Shown here one piece after another: positions 18,934-30,101 of a DNA stretch of 64,000 nt. The notes beneath the pieces are model-generated. The model was not told where the DNA came from. It worked only from the letters and a program-made list of their open reading frames with translations, and did not search any database. Source of the stretch: Fragum whitleyi (taxonomy: Eukaryota > Mollusca > Bivalvia > Cardiida > Cardiidae); contig OX411544.1 of assembly GCA_948146395.1 (NCBI GenBank), forward strand, positions 96,087,232-96,151,231. Direction: 5' to 3'. The first letter of the stretch is position 1; every line of letters begins with the position of its first letter. The position numbers and the translations under genes were made by a program.

Positions 18934-21900
18934 TTATACCCTAATACTTTCATGTCCAAATGGGACAGTATCTATATCATTGACCATTACTCTCTTTGTA
19001 TATACTGATCTAAATGTTTTTGTTTGTGCTTCACTAGTGACTTTTCTATCTCTATGTCTCCTGATTCTGCAGTCATAGGTTATCTTAATTTCAGTACTTC
19101 GATCCTGCATACATTTTGTGAATGCATCAAAATTGACCAACTTGCAAGTTTTGTAGTCTAAGGTTATACCCTTGACTTTACATTTACTTTCAATATCACC
19201 ATCTTTGGTAACCAATTGATATGCATAGTTTTTTGGACCCAACCCTCTGAACTTAACAATTTTTGAGTTGGGTTCTTCATCGGTCCATTTCCCCAATCTA
19301 CTATTGATAATAGGTGGATTCCATAACTGTGGGTCATGAATGTACATGCAACTATCAGTGTCAAAGTACAACACTCTATCATTCAGTTTTTCTAGGATGC
19401 TATATAATTCAAGTCTAGCATAGGCCGTAACATATGATCCGACAATGACATTGGCTGTTCCATGGGTCTCAACATGATCCAGCTTTGATTCATAGTTGAC
19501 CAGAATGAATGGACATTCTTCATTGAATATTTCTACATGTTTAATAATGTAGTTAGGGTTGTTGACCAGTTCAAAGTATTTTGATGGTTTTGATATATAT
19601 TCTGATTGGGTCAATACCTCTATTTGGGCAAGTTTTCCCCATAGACAATTTAACATTATCTTTGCAAATGCCCTTCTTCCTTTGTTCTTTTTAATCATTG
19701 TAGGATCCAGACTGATTCCTTCATCTGATTCATATTCCCGAATAAATGTATCTTTGTCAGCTTGGGTTTTACACCATTCAGGATAACCACTGGCTTCTTG
19801 TTTGGTTTTCAAAAAGTTGTCAACATATCCCCTAAAGAAATTATTGGAGAGAGATTCAAAGTGCCAAACTTCAAAGACATGAAGTAATCTGTAGCCACAG
19901 TCCAAAGCCTTGAACAATTCAACTGTGACCCATGTTCCTATCAACGCTCTCTCGTTTTCATTGTGAGAGCAAGTCTGTGAACTTTCTTCCGCACATGTTC
20001 TACATAGTGGAAACATCATTTTGTTATTACAATGTACGGGTAAAATAGGGTGAAGCAAATCATCAGGTGGCAACACCTTACATTTGACAAGACCTTCATA
20101 CTGCCTAATGTTTTGAATGTCAATGCTTTCGCTTGTCAGGACTTTTGGGTGTCCAGCAGGGTAGGATTTATACTTGCATACATAAGGATACAAAGAGCAA
20201 ATGTCAATGTACTTAATTTCTTTTTCACTTGATTCGTCTATCTCATGAGCAATCTTGACTGCATTACAACGCCCGCCATACAGTCCGTCCCTTGGATCTA
20301 TTGGGTCAGAGTATGGGAATAAACCATTGATTACTTCACGATAATCTTTGTCTTTTTTTACACTTGCATCAAACTCATGTTCCCAAATGTATTCAACTTT
20401 ATAGCCTAACCTCTTTAGATATTGTAGACGGGCCATTGTATCGTTATACAAAGTTTGCATTTTAAACCATTAATTGGGTTGGTTTGTAAACGGTTTGGGT
20501 AGCAGACTGGACAACCGTGCCATAGATCACCAAGAAATTCGTACACTGTGTTGGTTTCTGCATGAAATCCATCAACAGATAAAGATTTGATCTCAAATTC
20601 TCCCAAATTCCGGGCATGCTGGATAAAGATACCCTTTTCATTTGCAATACTTTGGAGCCAACGAATGGCTTTCATAGAGAAACGACGCCTGGAGGAATCC
20701 TTACTTGAAATAATTGCAATTTGACCTTTAGGCAAATATCTACTTCTCCAGACCTTGTTACATGCATCAGCTATTGTTATAGCTTCCAGTAATGGATCAA
20801 TACCTCCGTACTCAATAAACACTTTCCTGAAATGACCACACCCCCTTCTGAGGATATCAACATCTGAACGACAGTAGGACTCCATTTCTTTTTGAAAATT
20901 GAAAGTTTCTTTGTTTGTAACCTTTTCATTATACCATTTCATGAACTCTTTTCTTAATTCTGGGGACATAGAGTCACACATGTAATAGGAGGTATCAAGA
21001 TATGGACCATCATAATCCCAAAACTGATCAGTGTTGGCAAGATGAGGAAAGAACCCCTTTTTCATTTCTTCCAGACCAAACGTATCAGGGAATTTACCAA
21101 GACGAAAGTTCATGAAGTTATAGGAGTCGATCAAACGAACTCCATTCAACTCCAATTTCATGATACTGTTACCATTCATGATCAGAGATGGGGGTTGATT
21201 CCCAATTCTTATTATTTCATTCAAGATAAATTGGGCATCGTATCCTTTTGCATTGTGAGCTATAGCAGTCATACCCTTGTGCTGCTTAGAGAAAAGCCAT
21301 TTACAAAAATCAGTAAGAGTGCTATCACCTTGAAATATAACCTCCCTTCCTTCGGCAAACTCACTGCATGTTGAACAGTGATAATCAAGTGACTTATCTA
21401 TGCATTCATCACAAGCTCTCTGTGCTATGCAATAGTTTGGAATATGTAGACCAGTATCTTGCTTGCATTCAAAATCATAGAAAATAAACAATGGTTTATT
21501 CTTTATATCACCTACATCATCATCATCCACATCATCATCACTTTGATCATCCTTGCAAGACTTTTTTTCTTTTTTAAATTCTCTATCACCATTGTCGCCT
21601 TTCTGTATCTTACTTTCGTAAGGCTGAATATGACAACGATGATCAGAATTAGTAACCTTTTTGCAGTAACGACACCTTTTCATACCTTTGCAAACATGAT
21701 TATTTGTTCTAATATTGTATTGTTGCTTGCATTTACTGCAAAGTTTTACCAGATTACATATGGATTTTTTCTTTTTACCTTCAATTCTTCTATGATTATC
21801 AAAGCATTCTTGACCAAAAAACTTTCTTTTGCAACCATGACAGTAAAATTCTATGTTGTAAATGTGAAACAAGCTGAACAAATGTACTCACAGTAATGCG

Positions 21901-23026
21901 ACTCTCTATGATCATATCCAACATCACAAAATTCACAATAATAGCTACAGGATAGAAACCCTGTCATACTTGTGATAAAGTCATAATGTCCTTGATGGTA
22001 ATACAAATGTATCACTTTGCTATCCTGGTACACCACTGGATGTTGAAATGTCATTTCCACTTTAGAATGTTGTTGATGGACTTTGATCACATAGTTCTGC
22101 TCGTACAAATAGGTCTGAATGATCTTGTACTCATCAACTCCACATGGTTTGTTAGGAGAAATTCCTACTTCCATCAGTAAACGTTCAGCTTCATACTTTT
22201 GCACCGTCTTGTTTGAACGTTGAATAAAATTCCATTTTCTTTTCCTTTCATCACTATCATCTCGGTTAACATGGTGTATTCCAACGACAACTGCCCTTGC
22301 AAAACACATACTGTCTTCTGCATTTTTAATTTCAACAATTGATTTTTTCTTCTTTGCAAAAACTTTCGTATCAAGTTCAACTACCTTTCTTTTGACTCCG
22401 CCACTTGGTAATCGTGTGTGTGTAACATCTAATTTCATCTCACCATCATCTACCTTGAATTCAGTATTTGACTGCATGACTTTTACAATTTCACTTAAGA
22501 ATATTTCACCATTTAAATCACGCACATCCATGAAAGGTATATGTATCCCCATATCTAAAGCGGGGTGGTTGATGGTAACTCTAATTTTGTCATCTGGTTC
22601 AGTATCAAGTGTCTCGCTGAGTTGGGTTGTAATATCATCAAACAAAGTTCCAAGTTGTTGAGGTGAAATTTCATCAAATTCTTTAAATGTCACTGACACA
22701 ACATGTGAGTCAGTTCTAAATAACCTGGATATCTTATTTATTACTTTGGACAGCTTGTATTTTTCTCTCATAGATCCAGGCGATTTTTCTTCTTCTACTT
22801 CATCATCCGATACAATAGGTTTTACCTTTTTCTTTTTTGGTATCCAAAATTCATCATCAGATGAATCAGTATCATCTTGCATCGGAACATCTTTTTCCGA
22901 CTCACTTGCTTTGTTTGACTCATTAGACTCTGAGTCACTGTAGTCCAAAAGTTTAATTCTTTTCCACTTACGTTTATGAAGTGGAATCCATTCATCATTA
23001 TCATCTTCCCTTTTTCGTTTTGACAT
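18934..23026 (-). CDS. POLB: Protein-primed family B DNA polymerase (two frame breaks)
   Basis: It replicates the element by protein priming from its ends. Three abutting frames cover it. 23026-21851 is the 391-aa N-terminal region, with an N-terminal nuclear-signal-like SKRKRE, a C-F-A-R-A-V segment and HYC..C..C zinc ligands. 21881-20415 is zinc-rich, then the 3'-5' exonuclease (DFE at 136-138, HN..GYD at 209-215, YCRSD at 336-340). 20460-18934 is the polymerase core (motif A DICSLYP at 86-92, motif B K-x3-NCLWGK at 267-276, motif C YFDTDS at 365-370). Total length, about 1370 aa, is normal. Each break is a shift to the -1 frame; the second lies on a slippery heptamer (20466-20460). Assembly error, decay or programmed shifting are all possible. 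Confidence 0.93.
20460..20466 (-). promoter_or_regulatory. T TTA AAA heptamer at the polymerase frame junction
   Basis: In the upstream frame the codons read GGT TTA AAA TGC. A -1 slip on T TTA AAA places the ribosome exactly on the ATG at 20460 that opens the polymerase-core frame. The pattern X XXY YYZ is a canonical -1 frameshift signal. The alternative is loss of one base from the A-run. Confidence 0.45.
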
Positions 23027-23080
23027 GATTTCTCTTTCGGGTGTTCACAAAGAACTGATATCGAAATGAAACAAATCACA

Positions 23081-23157
23081 GCTTTTATAGGGTATTCATG
23101 ACTCATCAGTTCATAACTGTATAAATACCACGTAGCTTTCATGTTATTTTATCATTC
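23081..23157. promoter_or_regulatory. Bidirectional promoter: polymerase (-) and zinc-knuckle gene (+)
   Basis: The 158-bp gap between divergent genes holds two TATA boxes. TATAAAAGC on the minus strand (23089-23081) is followed about 30 nt later by a TCAGTT initiator-like site. TATAAATA on the plus strand (23120-23127) has TCATTC (23152-23157) at initiator distance. Confidence 0.65.
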
Positions 23158-23184
23158 ACTCACAAATCTTTGTAGAGAGAAGAC

Positions 23185-23918
23185 ATGTCTGAATTAGCTA
23201 AGAACATGAATTGTTATGACATTGTGTCAGAAGTTGTGAAAAAGATAAAGAACAGAAAACGTATGCAGGTGTATGTTAACCCCTACACGCATGAATACGA
23301 AATAACCAACATACCAGCAGACTACCAAATCCAACATATTGGACCATACGTTGGTATGTTCATGTCTTACCAGTTCAGCAATGATGAATATCGGATTACA
23401 AAACAGAATGTATTTGATACACTTACCATAGATGAGATATATGCTCCGGGGATGAAAAGACCTGAATTTTGTTTCATCTGTCACGAAAAGGGTCACTTTG
23501 CGAAAGATTGTCCTGAGAAGACGAGGAAGGAGTCTTACTATGCTTTCGTATATGTGAATCCAATAACCCACGACATCATGATCTCAAGAAGAAACGATCG
23601 AACACCAGATCTGGACAATATGGAATACGTTGGCGCATTCCTATCACACTGTAATGAACACAACAGATACTGTTTAAGGGTTGATAGAAAAAACACTGTG
23701 CAAAAGTTCGGACCAACAAATACACTAAAAAACAAATGTTCAGTGGAAACTCAAACTGCTCATGTTCAACAGGACATTAATAACCATGAAGTAAATGACA
23801 CCCAGAAAAATAACGGTCAGACAATTGACAATGTGAAAAAAGAAACAGAGAGTCAGACTGAGGAAAAATGTTTTCTGGAAAAAGTGGGTAGTGAAGAGAT
23901 ATCAAACCTAAAAGATAT
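23185..23918 (+). pseudogene. Zinc-knuckle protein, 5' part (interrupted by the LTR element)
   Basis: ATG at 23185. A CCHC zinc knuckle (Cys96, Cys99, His104, Cys109) sits between two copies of a ~43-residue unit: YVNP.TH...(I) followed by YVG.F.S and a further 10 residues (about 29-71 and 119-162). Beyond it is a polar, Glu/Gln/Asn-rich stretch. The frame runs into the LTR and stops at 24057 with foreign residues. Omitting the LTR element and one ATAT copy, the frame is uninterrupted to 32194 (303 codons), so the gene was intact when hit. Zinc knuckles usually bind single-stranded nucleic acid. I do not know the family. It is divergently transcribed from the polymerase, suggesting early or replication-linked expression. 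Confidence 0.75.
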
Positions 23919-25243
23919 TGATGTGTTCCACATGCTGATAACCGGTAAAGAAGCAATTTCTGATCAGCTGTATTTAACTCAGTTCAAGTCAGACTCCTAT
24001 GTTGTTTGTACTTGCTCAATTAGGATATTCCTGTATTCTAGTTCCTACTGTGTATAATAATTCACTCCTTTTATTGGGGTCAGTCTGTGTAAAGATTGCA
24101 TAGCACTTGCTCTGTGTAATCCTTTCCCATGCTGTAAAGCTGTCTGTTCAAGCCCTTAGTTGTAGGTACTAGCATACACGAAATAGATTGTGCGCTGTCG
24201 ACCCGGATCAGAATTTTGAGGCCACATGCACACGAAAACACCCCGTGCAGCCAGCTCTCTGTGTCTTCGTAGGGCATGTGGGCAATTAGTTATTTTATTT
24301 TTCTGCATTTTTCTGATCGGCAGGCAAGCTTCCTTCCGTAAACTCGCCATATTTTGACTGCAACTTTAAACGTTTCCGAGCAAGCTACAATCTAGAACTT
24401 GATTGCATTTTAACTATTTTATGAATACCTAACTAGGGATAGAGCTGTCATCGTCTGTTATTCGCAGTTTGATGCATTTTCGTCTTCGAAGATCATTTTG
24501 AAGTGCAGCATGTTATCTATTTTTAACCCGGTGTTTTTCTACCCGAGTCTTAGGTGACCGTAAAGCTTTTTCGAGAGATTTGTTTATGTCACGTGACACA
24601 AGGTCAACGTCTGCACTATTTTTAGTCTCTTTGATCCTTGTAAGGGTTTGACAGTTCTTTCCCCCTTTTTCCACGATATTTAACTTAGTTTAATTGTGGC
24701 GAAGTTTCTTACTTAGAGAACGTTACTGATTCGTTATTTTGGGTAGTGCTACCGTTTTCTCCGACCCACTGACCGGTTTGCCGCGACCGCGACCCGGTTT
24801 CTTGGCAGCAACTTGGTCGCGGCCGCGCTCCGACCCATCTTTTGGCCATTCGGCCCCGTAGCACTATATAAACTCCTGGAAATCTTGGTCGGAAGCTCAG
24901 TCCAGTCCGATCTCGAGGGTAAGAAACCTAGCCGCTGCTCGTCGCCATTCCGAAAAGAATAATTGTTAATAGAAACCACTTTGTAATTTGACAACTCAGA
25001 TTTATTTATGCCTGAAGATAATTATTTATTATTAGATTATTAATCTTAATTATCCCTCGACTTGTCTTTCAAATTCCAACCAATTTCCCTAGAGGCTGAG
25101 CTCACTTTCGGGACCGAACCAGAAATCCGGCGAACAATTCCAATCATCAAGAAGCAGCAGTTAGAGCAGTCCATGCGAGGACTCGAACCAAGAACCCATA
25201 TTTACTGACTATTTAAATACCCTCGGTCAGCGGTCCCGTAACA
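23919..25243 (+). repeat. 5' LTR (1325 bp)
   Basis: It starts TGATGTGTTCC and ends CCCGTAACA. A core promoter is visible: TATATAAA at 24865-24872 with TCAGTCC about 30 nt downstream. A GC-rich stretch with GACCGCGACC and GGTCGCGGCCGCG repeats (about 24780-24835) lies upstream. Confidence 0.95.
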
Positions 25244-25249
25244 TTTTTA

Positions 25250-25267
25250 TGGTGTCAGAAGTGGGAT
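25250..25267 (+). promoter_or_regulatory. Primer-binding site, tRNA-Leu(CAA) type
   Basis: TGGTGTCAGAAGTGGGAT starts 7 nt after the LTR and is complementary to the 3' end (…CCCACTTCTGACA + CCA) of metazoan tRNA-Leu(CAA). It primes minus-strand DNA synthesis. Confidence 0.8.
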
Positions 25268-25560
25268 CCTCTTTTAACAGACGGATCCAGTGATACGAAC
25301 CACACGTCCAGTTGATCTAGTTAGCCAATCCAGGGGTCGAGTAATGAAATCCGAAACTTTGTAACTACAGCCCTGTGTGAAATTTAAACCAGTGTTGATA
25401 AACTTTAACCTATTTTGAGATAGACTTGGAGTATCGACAGTCCCTGTAATTTAGTGTACTGGGTATTGCTCTGGCCTAGTGTACTGTTCAAGACCCATTT
25501 GTAATTATTATCATAGCTGGTTATAAAAGTCTAACCTCTCCATTCAGTTGACGAGGAATC

Positions 25561-26895
25561 ATGAGCAGTCCAGTTCGGGTCGATAGCGAAGTAAGCTTTA
25601 AATCCAGGCCAGATCAGCATGCAGGGGAGCAGAGTGTCGACGATTCTTCACCTGATAGTTCCGTGAAGAAATTTATGAGCGAGGTGACCCAGGCACTGAG
25701 AGATGTAACAAGTGAGCTGAGAGTACTTCGGAGTGAACCAAGGCAAAATGCAGATTGTGATCAGCATTCGGATGAGAACCGGAATAATAGTACTGACCGG
25801 AATCAGCACAGACCTGATAACATGCATTGGAATGGCCATTTTGGAGACAGAGGAGACCCTATGAGCAGACCTACATGGAGTGGAGCTGAAGACTCAAGAA
25901 ACAGTGAAGATCCAGATCAGCCTGCTTGTTCTGGTGCAGACCATGATCAGCCTACAAATCTTAATCTACCTTACCATTCCAGTAGGAGTAGATTCAGGAG
26001 ATATGGTAATCACTTCCAAAGGTTTGAGAGTGTGAAACTACCTACTTTTGATGGGAGGGAAGACTGGTCTATATGGATAGCACGTTTTGAGGTCATGGCA
26101 AACAGGTACCAATGGTCTGAAGAAGAAAGACTGGACCAGCTATTGCCCAAACTTGAAGGTACAGCAGCCGAATTTGCTTTTACGCAATTAACCCCAGGCA
26201 TTCTAAATGACTATGGAGAGTTAATCCATGAAATGAATTGTAGGTTCAGATTAATTGAAACTTCTAGATCCTTTGCTGCAAAATTTAGTAGGCGTTCACA
26301 AAGATCAAACGAAACCGTGGAGGACTTCGCGGCAGACTTAAAGAAGCTCTATGACAAGGCACATGGGTACCGAGACCGCAGAACACGTGATGAAGATCTT
26401 GTTCGCAGATTCCTCGATGGCTTGCATGATGACCAGGTCCGCTTTGAAGTAGAATACCACAAGGACCCCAGGAATATTGACGAAGCTGTGTATCATGCCG
26501 TCAGTATGATACAATGTAGGAATGCTGGGAAGCACACTAAACATAACAGTTATGAAACCCGTAGGGCAGTCAGTCCAAATCCTGATGAGCCAGTAGCCCA
26601 TAATCCCGACTTACATACAGGACAAAGCCAGCCTTCCAATGTAGAAGTTCTGGAATCAATCAAGCTGCTTGCCAAAAGGATACAGAACCTGGAGGATAAA
26701 GGATCTAGCTGCCAAAGCAAAGAGCAACCACAGAGAAAGACAGAGTGTTTTTATTGTCACGAGGAAGGACATTTCATCAAGGACTGTCTAAAAAGGAAGA
26801 AGGCCAATTCTAAATTGGCTAAAGAACCTGAAAACAATAATCAGCCTTTAAACTGCCAAGGACCAACCCTTGTGGCCAAAGGGAGGTCCCAGTAA
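25561..26895 (+). CDS. gag: Retrotransposon Gag polyprotein
   Basis: 444 aa, ATG at 25561, the first long frame after the primer-binding site. The central capsid-like region (about residues 155-340) has the retrotransposon Gag pattern: VKLPTFDGREDWSIWIARFE, then LEGTAAEFAF, and RRSQRSNETVEDFAADLKKL. Near residue 400 is one CCHC zinc knuckle (CFYCHEEGHFIKDC) after a coiled-coil-like segment. It forms the particle that packages the RNA. The N-terminal 150 residues are polar and Asp/Asn-rich. The frame is intact, in keeping with the youth of the element. Confidence 0.93.
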   Translation: MSSPVRVDSEVSFKSRPDQHAGEQSVDDSSPDSSVKKFMSEVTQALRDVTSELRVLRSEPRQNADCDQHSDENRNNSTDRNQHRPDNMHWNGHFGDRGDPMSRPTWSGAEDSRNSEDPDQPACSGADHDQPTNLNLPYHSSRSRFRRYGNHFQRFESVKLPTFDGREDWSIWIARFEVMANRYQWSEEERLDQLLPKLEGTAAEFAFTQLTPGILNDYGELIHEMNCRFRLIETSRSFAAKFSRRSQRSNETVEDFAADLKKLYDKAHGYRDRRTRDEDLVRRFLDGLHDDQVRFEVEYHKDPRNIDEAVYHAVSMIQCRNAGKHTKHNSYETRRAVSPNPDEPVAHNPDLHTGQSQPSNVEVLESIKLLAKRIQNLEDKGSSCQSKEQPQRKTECFYCHEEGHFIKDCLKRKKANSKLAKEPENNNQPLNCQGPTLVAKGRSQ

Positions 26896-26927
26896 GTGTA
26901 GAAATACCAGTAGGCCAGGAAAACCAC

Positions 26928-28292
26928 ATGCACACTTCAGCTGATGCCCAGTTTAGAAAGGGTGGGGGTCGGGAATTAGCAGATGGCTTATACATAGAAG
27001 GCTATGTAGGAAGCCAGCCAGTGACCTTTACCACAGATACTGGGGCATCCCGAACCATAGTATCCAGTCAGATTTACGATCGAATGGACCAGGAGACTCG
27101 ACCTAAATTGAGTAGGTCATCCGCCCTGAGAGGAGCCCGTGGAGAACCAATTAGAGAAAGGGGAAAGGCTGCCTTTCGTCTGATCCTTGGACCATTAGAG
27201 ATCATCAGAGAAGCCATAGTGGCTGATATATCCGACGAAGTATTGCTGGGATACGACATTTTAGGAGATGAAAGTGAGGGGCCTGCAGATATTCTTCTCA
27301 GCAGGAATATCATCAAGCTGGGTGGAAAGGACATTCCATGTATCCAGAGAAACAGAGAACAACGGCCTAGGCGGGTGGTCGTAGCTGATGACGTTTCCAT
27401 TCCAGGTCAAACAGAGGCCATTGTGCCTGTTTATTTAGAGAGACTATCAAATGATGACCTTGAGAAAGGTCATTTTCTGGTTGAGGCTAACGATTCATTC
27501 CAGGAGAGATACTCCCTCCGTTTAGCTTCAACATTAGTTGATGTCAATCAAGGACCTACATGTATGGTTAGGGTTTTGAACCCTTACCCAGATGAAATCA
27601 GACTCTTGCAAGAATCTGAGATAGGGAAAGCTTCTAGAATAGAAAGGGTAGTTAGCGTAGTCCCTACACCTGAGAACGATGACATTCGTTCATCTGGCGC
27701 TGAGCGCGCACAAGTTTGTAATTCCGTAAAGACAGAATTTGAGCCGTTGCTCAAATCAGGGGTTTGCGAAACAAGCAATTGTTTAGCGGAAAGGACAGAA
27801 TCAGTTTCGAAACCAAAATCTGAGAGAGTCTATTCAGACCGTCTGAAATCTTGTTCACCTGGGAGTTCACTAGATTGTTCAAAACAAAATTCAATAGACA
27901 CGGATGAGTGTTTGGGATGTTACCAAGAAGCAGAGCCAAATAAGGTGACAGAATATACTCTAGATTTGACAAGTGGTTGTTGTGAATTTGGACTACCAGT
28001 TCCCAAGGGAAACCAAAATTATAATGGTGTGACACCAGTTGTGAAGAAAACCGGAATCAAAGTACTCAGGGTACTTGAATCTGCAAATCCTGAAAGGGGA
28101 GAAAAATATGAGACAAAGTTAGGCTCTCGATTCATCAGACTCCATCCATTTCAGCCTTCAGTTGTACAGGGTTGCGTGAACACTTTGGTTAGACAGATCA
28201 GAGCCTATCTTTTCCAGACATCAGATCGGTGGGAGCTTTATCTCAGCTGTCCCACTGGTAATAGCAGAACACTGGAATGTTGTATGGTATAA
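26928..28292 (+). CDS. Aspartic protease protein, pol truncated before RT
   Basis: 454 aa from the ATG at 26928. The frame is open upstream past the end of gag and lies -1 to it, so a gag-pro frameshift is the likely mode of expression; I see no standard slippery heptamer. The retropepsin motif DTGAS (Asp37) and the flap/second motif VLLGYDIL (about 96-103) are present. After residue about 230 the sequence is Ser/Glu-rich and unlike any polymerase; no RT, RNase H or integrase motif follows. In autonomous relatives this region leads into RT. A large internal deletion or replacement is inferred. Confidence 0.85.
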   Translation: MHTSADAQFRKGGGRELADGLYIEGYVGSQPVTFTTDTGASRTIVSSQIYDRMDQETRPKLSRSSALRGARGEPIRERGKAAFRLILGPLEIIREAIVADISDEVLLGYDILGDESEGPADILLSRNIIKLGGKDIPCIQRNREQRPRRVVVADDVSIPGQTEAIVPVYLERLSNDDLEKGHFLVEANDSFQERYSLRLASTLVDVNQGPTCMVRVLNPYPDEIRLLQESEIGKASRIERVVSVVPTPENDDIRSSGAERAQVCNSVKTEFEPLLKSGVCETSNCLAERTESVSKPKSERVYSDRLKSCSPGSSLDCSKQNSIDTDECLGCYQEAEPNKVTEYTLDLTSGCCEFGLPVPKGNQNYNGVTPVVKKTGIKVLRVLESANPERGEKYETKLGSRFIRLHPFQPSVVQGCVNTLVRQIRAYLFQTSDRWELYLSCPTGNSRTLECCMV

Positions 28293-28817
28293 AACCATGC
28301 ATATGGTGTACCAGGCTAAATGAAGATTAAGCCATTCTTGGGAAATAGTTACCCATCAGTATTTGAACAGGTATCAGTCCAGTCCAGAAGTGTACAGAAT
28401 CAACAGTGAATACCAGTTATGTTTTGTTTTATAGTTACCAGTTTAACCGGTTCAAATTTATGTTTGGTACATGAATAATAAAGATTAGAAGAAAATCAGA
28501 GTTGTTCCTAAATTTTCAACAGTAATGAAAGCAAAAGCCTGTTCGAGATTTTTGTTGAAATTTTGCCCGCGGCTGGCAGACCAAAATTGGTGTCTACTGT
28601 TGCTATGCATGATTAAAAAACCCCATGATCAAGCCGGATCCTATATAATTGTACCGAAAGTGGCTCAGTACAAAAATTTAAGGGTGATCAGATTCCAAGA
28701 TTTACTTAAAGTAGAGCAGCAATATCAAATTTAAGCAAAAGTTAGTTTCCTCTAATTCAGCCAGAAAGTGTGCGGTAGTACAGGAGCCGTTCATTTTATA
28801 TTTTCAGAAGGCTAAAC
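28293..28817. other. Spacer between pro and the third ORF
   Basis: No supported gene is seen. AATAATAAAG at about 28475 could be a poly(A) signal for the gag-pro message. The following 300 bp may carry the promoter or splice acceptor for the zinc-finger ORF. Confidence 0.4.
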
Positions 28818-30101
28818 ATGGCTAGCAAACAGAAAACCCCAAGCCACCATCGATACCGATGTACTGTTTGTGGGAAGGTGGACAGACGAGGGCGCACTGT
28901 GGCGCATATCCTTAAGAAACACGTCAGCCTTGACAGAGTTCCCTATTCTTGCAGCCTGTGCAACTTTCGATGTACTGAGAAGAAGGACCTTCACGGGCAT
29001 CTACAGTGTTACGCCCGTCACGTGGAGGAAATGTCCAGAACCGGGATTACAGATCTCACACAGGTGCTAAACCAGTCTGCCAACCCAGTCCGAGTTGAGG
29101 AGTTAATGGTTGACCTGGATGCCGGAAAGACAGCCTCTGCCATTTCTGAGGATTCCAGCATATTTGAGAGCCAGGAAAATTTGGATCCGGTCCTGCCTGA
29201 TTGGCTCTCAGATATTACCAGTCAGAAGGTGCCAACCCCAACCAGGGTAATACATATACCCTCACCTAAGAGGACACCTCTGCAGCAAGTTAACCAGATG
29301 ATAGCCCCCTTGCCATACCCTTCTGCCAGTGCAACAGCCACTATGCCATGCCAGTCTGCATTTTCCTATCAGACAATTGATTTTTCTACATTAATGAATC
29401 CTGAGCTCCCTGCAGATCTAAATTTCAATAGCCCTCTTTTCTCCGCCTCCACCAGTTTGGGACAACCCTTGCCTGCTCAGCTGCCAGTGAATGCCCTAAA
29501 CACCCCCCAGTGTCCCAGGGCGACAGTTACCACAGAAAAGAGTGTCACCACCCCTGCTATGACGTCAAATCAACTACCAGCCTCGGTACCGACAAAGACG
29601 ACACCTCAGCTGCAGGCTCCAGTAAAAAGAAACCCAATAGTCCAGGCACCAAACTCAACCAGGTCCAACACCCCTCTCCGAGACGAAAATGTTGACATTC
29701 TTCCATCTTTGATGAATGTGGACCCAAATGACAAGCTCCTTCAGGAAGCAGAGGATCCTGACCAGCCAACAGCAAAGCGGCCAAGGGTTGAGGGGAGTAG
29801 TGTAAGCCTGGACAAAGAGTCTATTTTAGCCATTGTGAACGCCATTAGCGAAGGAAACAGGGTTGTGGCAGACGCCTTAAGGCAGCAGACCAGAAAGATA
29901 GAGGCCCTTGACAGGACACTGCGGTGTGTACTTGATGAAATCCATAGTGTGGGCAATGGCATCCAGGCGGTAGCCAGAAACACAAGGCCACAATCGCACC
30001 AGTTTCAACAGCGGTCTTTCATCCCATCCCATGCCAGGGCACCAAGTCCAAAGCCAAAGTCACAATCTAACTCAAAGTCCAAAAAACACAAAAGAGAATA
30101 A
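28818..30101 (+). CDS. C2H2 zinc-finger protein encoded in the retrotransposon (ORF3)
   Basis: 427 aa, ATG at 28818. Two zinc-finger-like units sit near the N-terminus: C15/C18 with H30/H35, and C45/C48 with H61/H68 (unusual 6-residue His spacing). A long Pro/Thr/Ser-rich linker follows. Then comes a predicted coiled coil (about residues 335-385, LAIVNAISEGNRVVADALRQ...) and a Lys/Ser-rich nuclear-signal-like tail. It is unlike any gag or pol domain and occupies the place where RT-integrase would be. Possible roles are DNA binding or target choice, or control of the LTR; all are inference. The frame is intact, which argues for function in the element's life cycle. Confidence 0.85.
   Translation: MASKQKTPSHHRYRCTVCGKVDRRGRTVAHILKKHVSLDRVPYSCSLCNFRCTEKKDLHGHLQCYARHVEEMSRTGITDLTQVLNQSANPVRVEELMVDLDAGKTASAISEDSSIFESQENLDPVLPDWLSDITSQKVPTPTRVIHIPSPKRTPLQQVNQMIAPLPYPSASATATMPCQSAFSYQTIDFSTLMNPELPADLNFNSPLFSASTSLGQPLPAQLPVNALNTPQCPRATVTTEKSVTTPAMTSNQLPASVPTKTTPQLQAPVKRNPIVQAPNSTRSNTPLRDENVDILPSLMNVDPNDKLLQEAEDPDQPTAKRPRVEGSSVSLDKESILAIVNAISEGNRVVADALRQQTRKIEALDRTLRCVLDEIHSVGNGIQAVARNTRPQSHQFQQRSFIPSHARAPSPKPKSQSNSKSKKHKRE

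Noticed and set aside
21875..21895. GTGAGT...TTCAG on the minus strand near the polymerase N-terminal break, looking like an intron
   Set aside because: It would be only 18 nt long, too short to splice, and a multiple of three so it would not repair the frame.
24749..24994. 81-codon antisense frames in both LTRs
   Set aside because: They are identical in the two LTRs only because the LTRs are duplicates; no motif, and they lie over the LTR promoter.
28293..28817. Search for reverse transcriptase after the protease
   Set aside because: No RT, RNase H or integrase motif in any frame between the protease frame and the 3' LTR.
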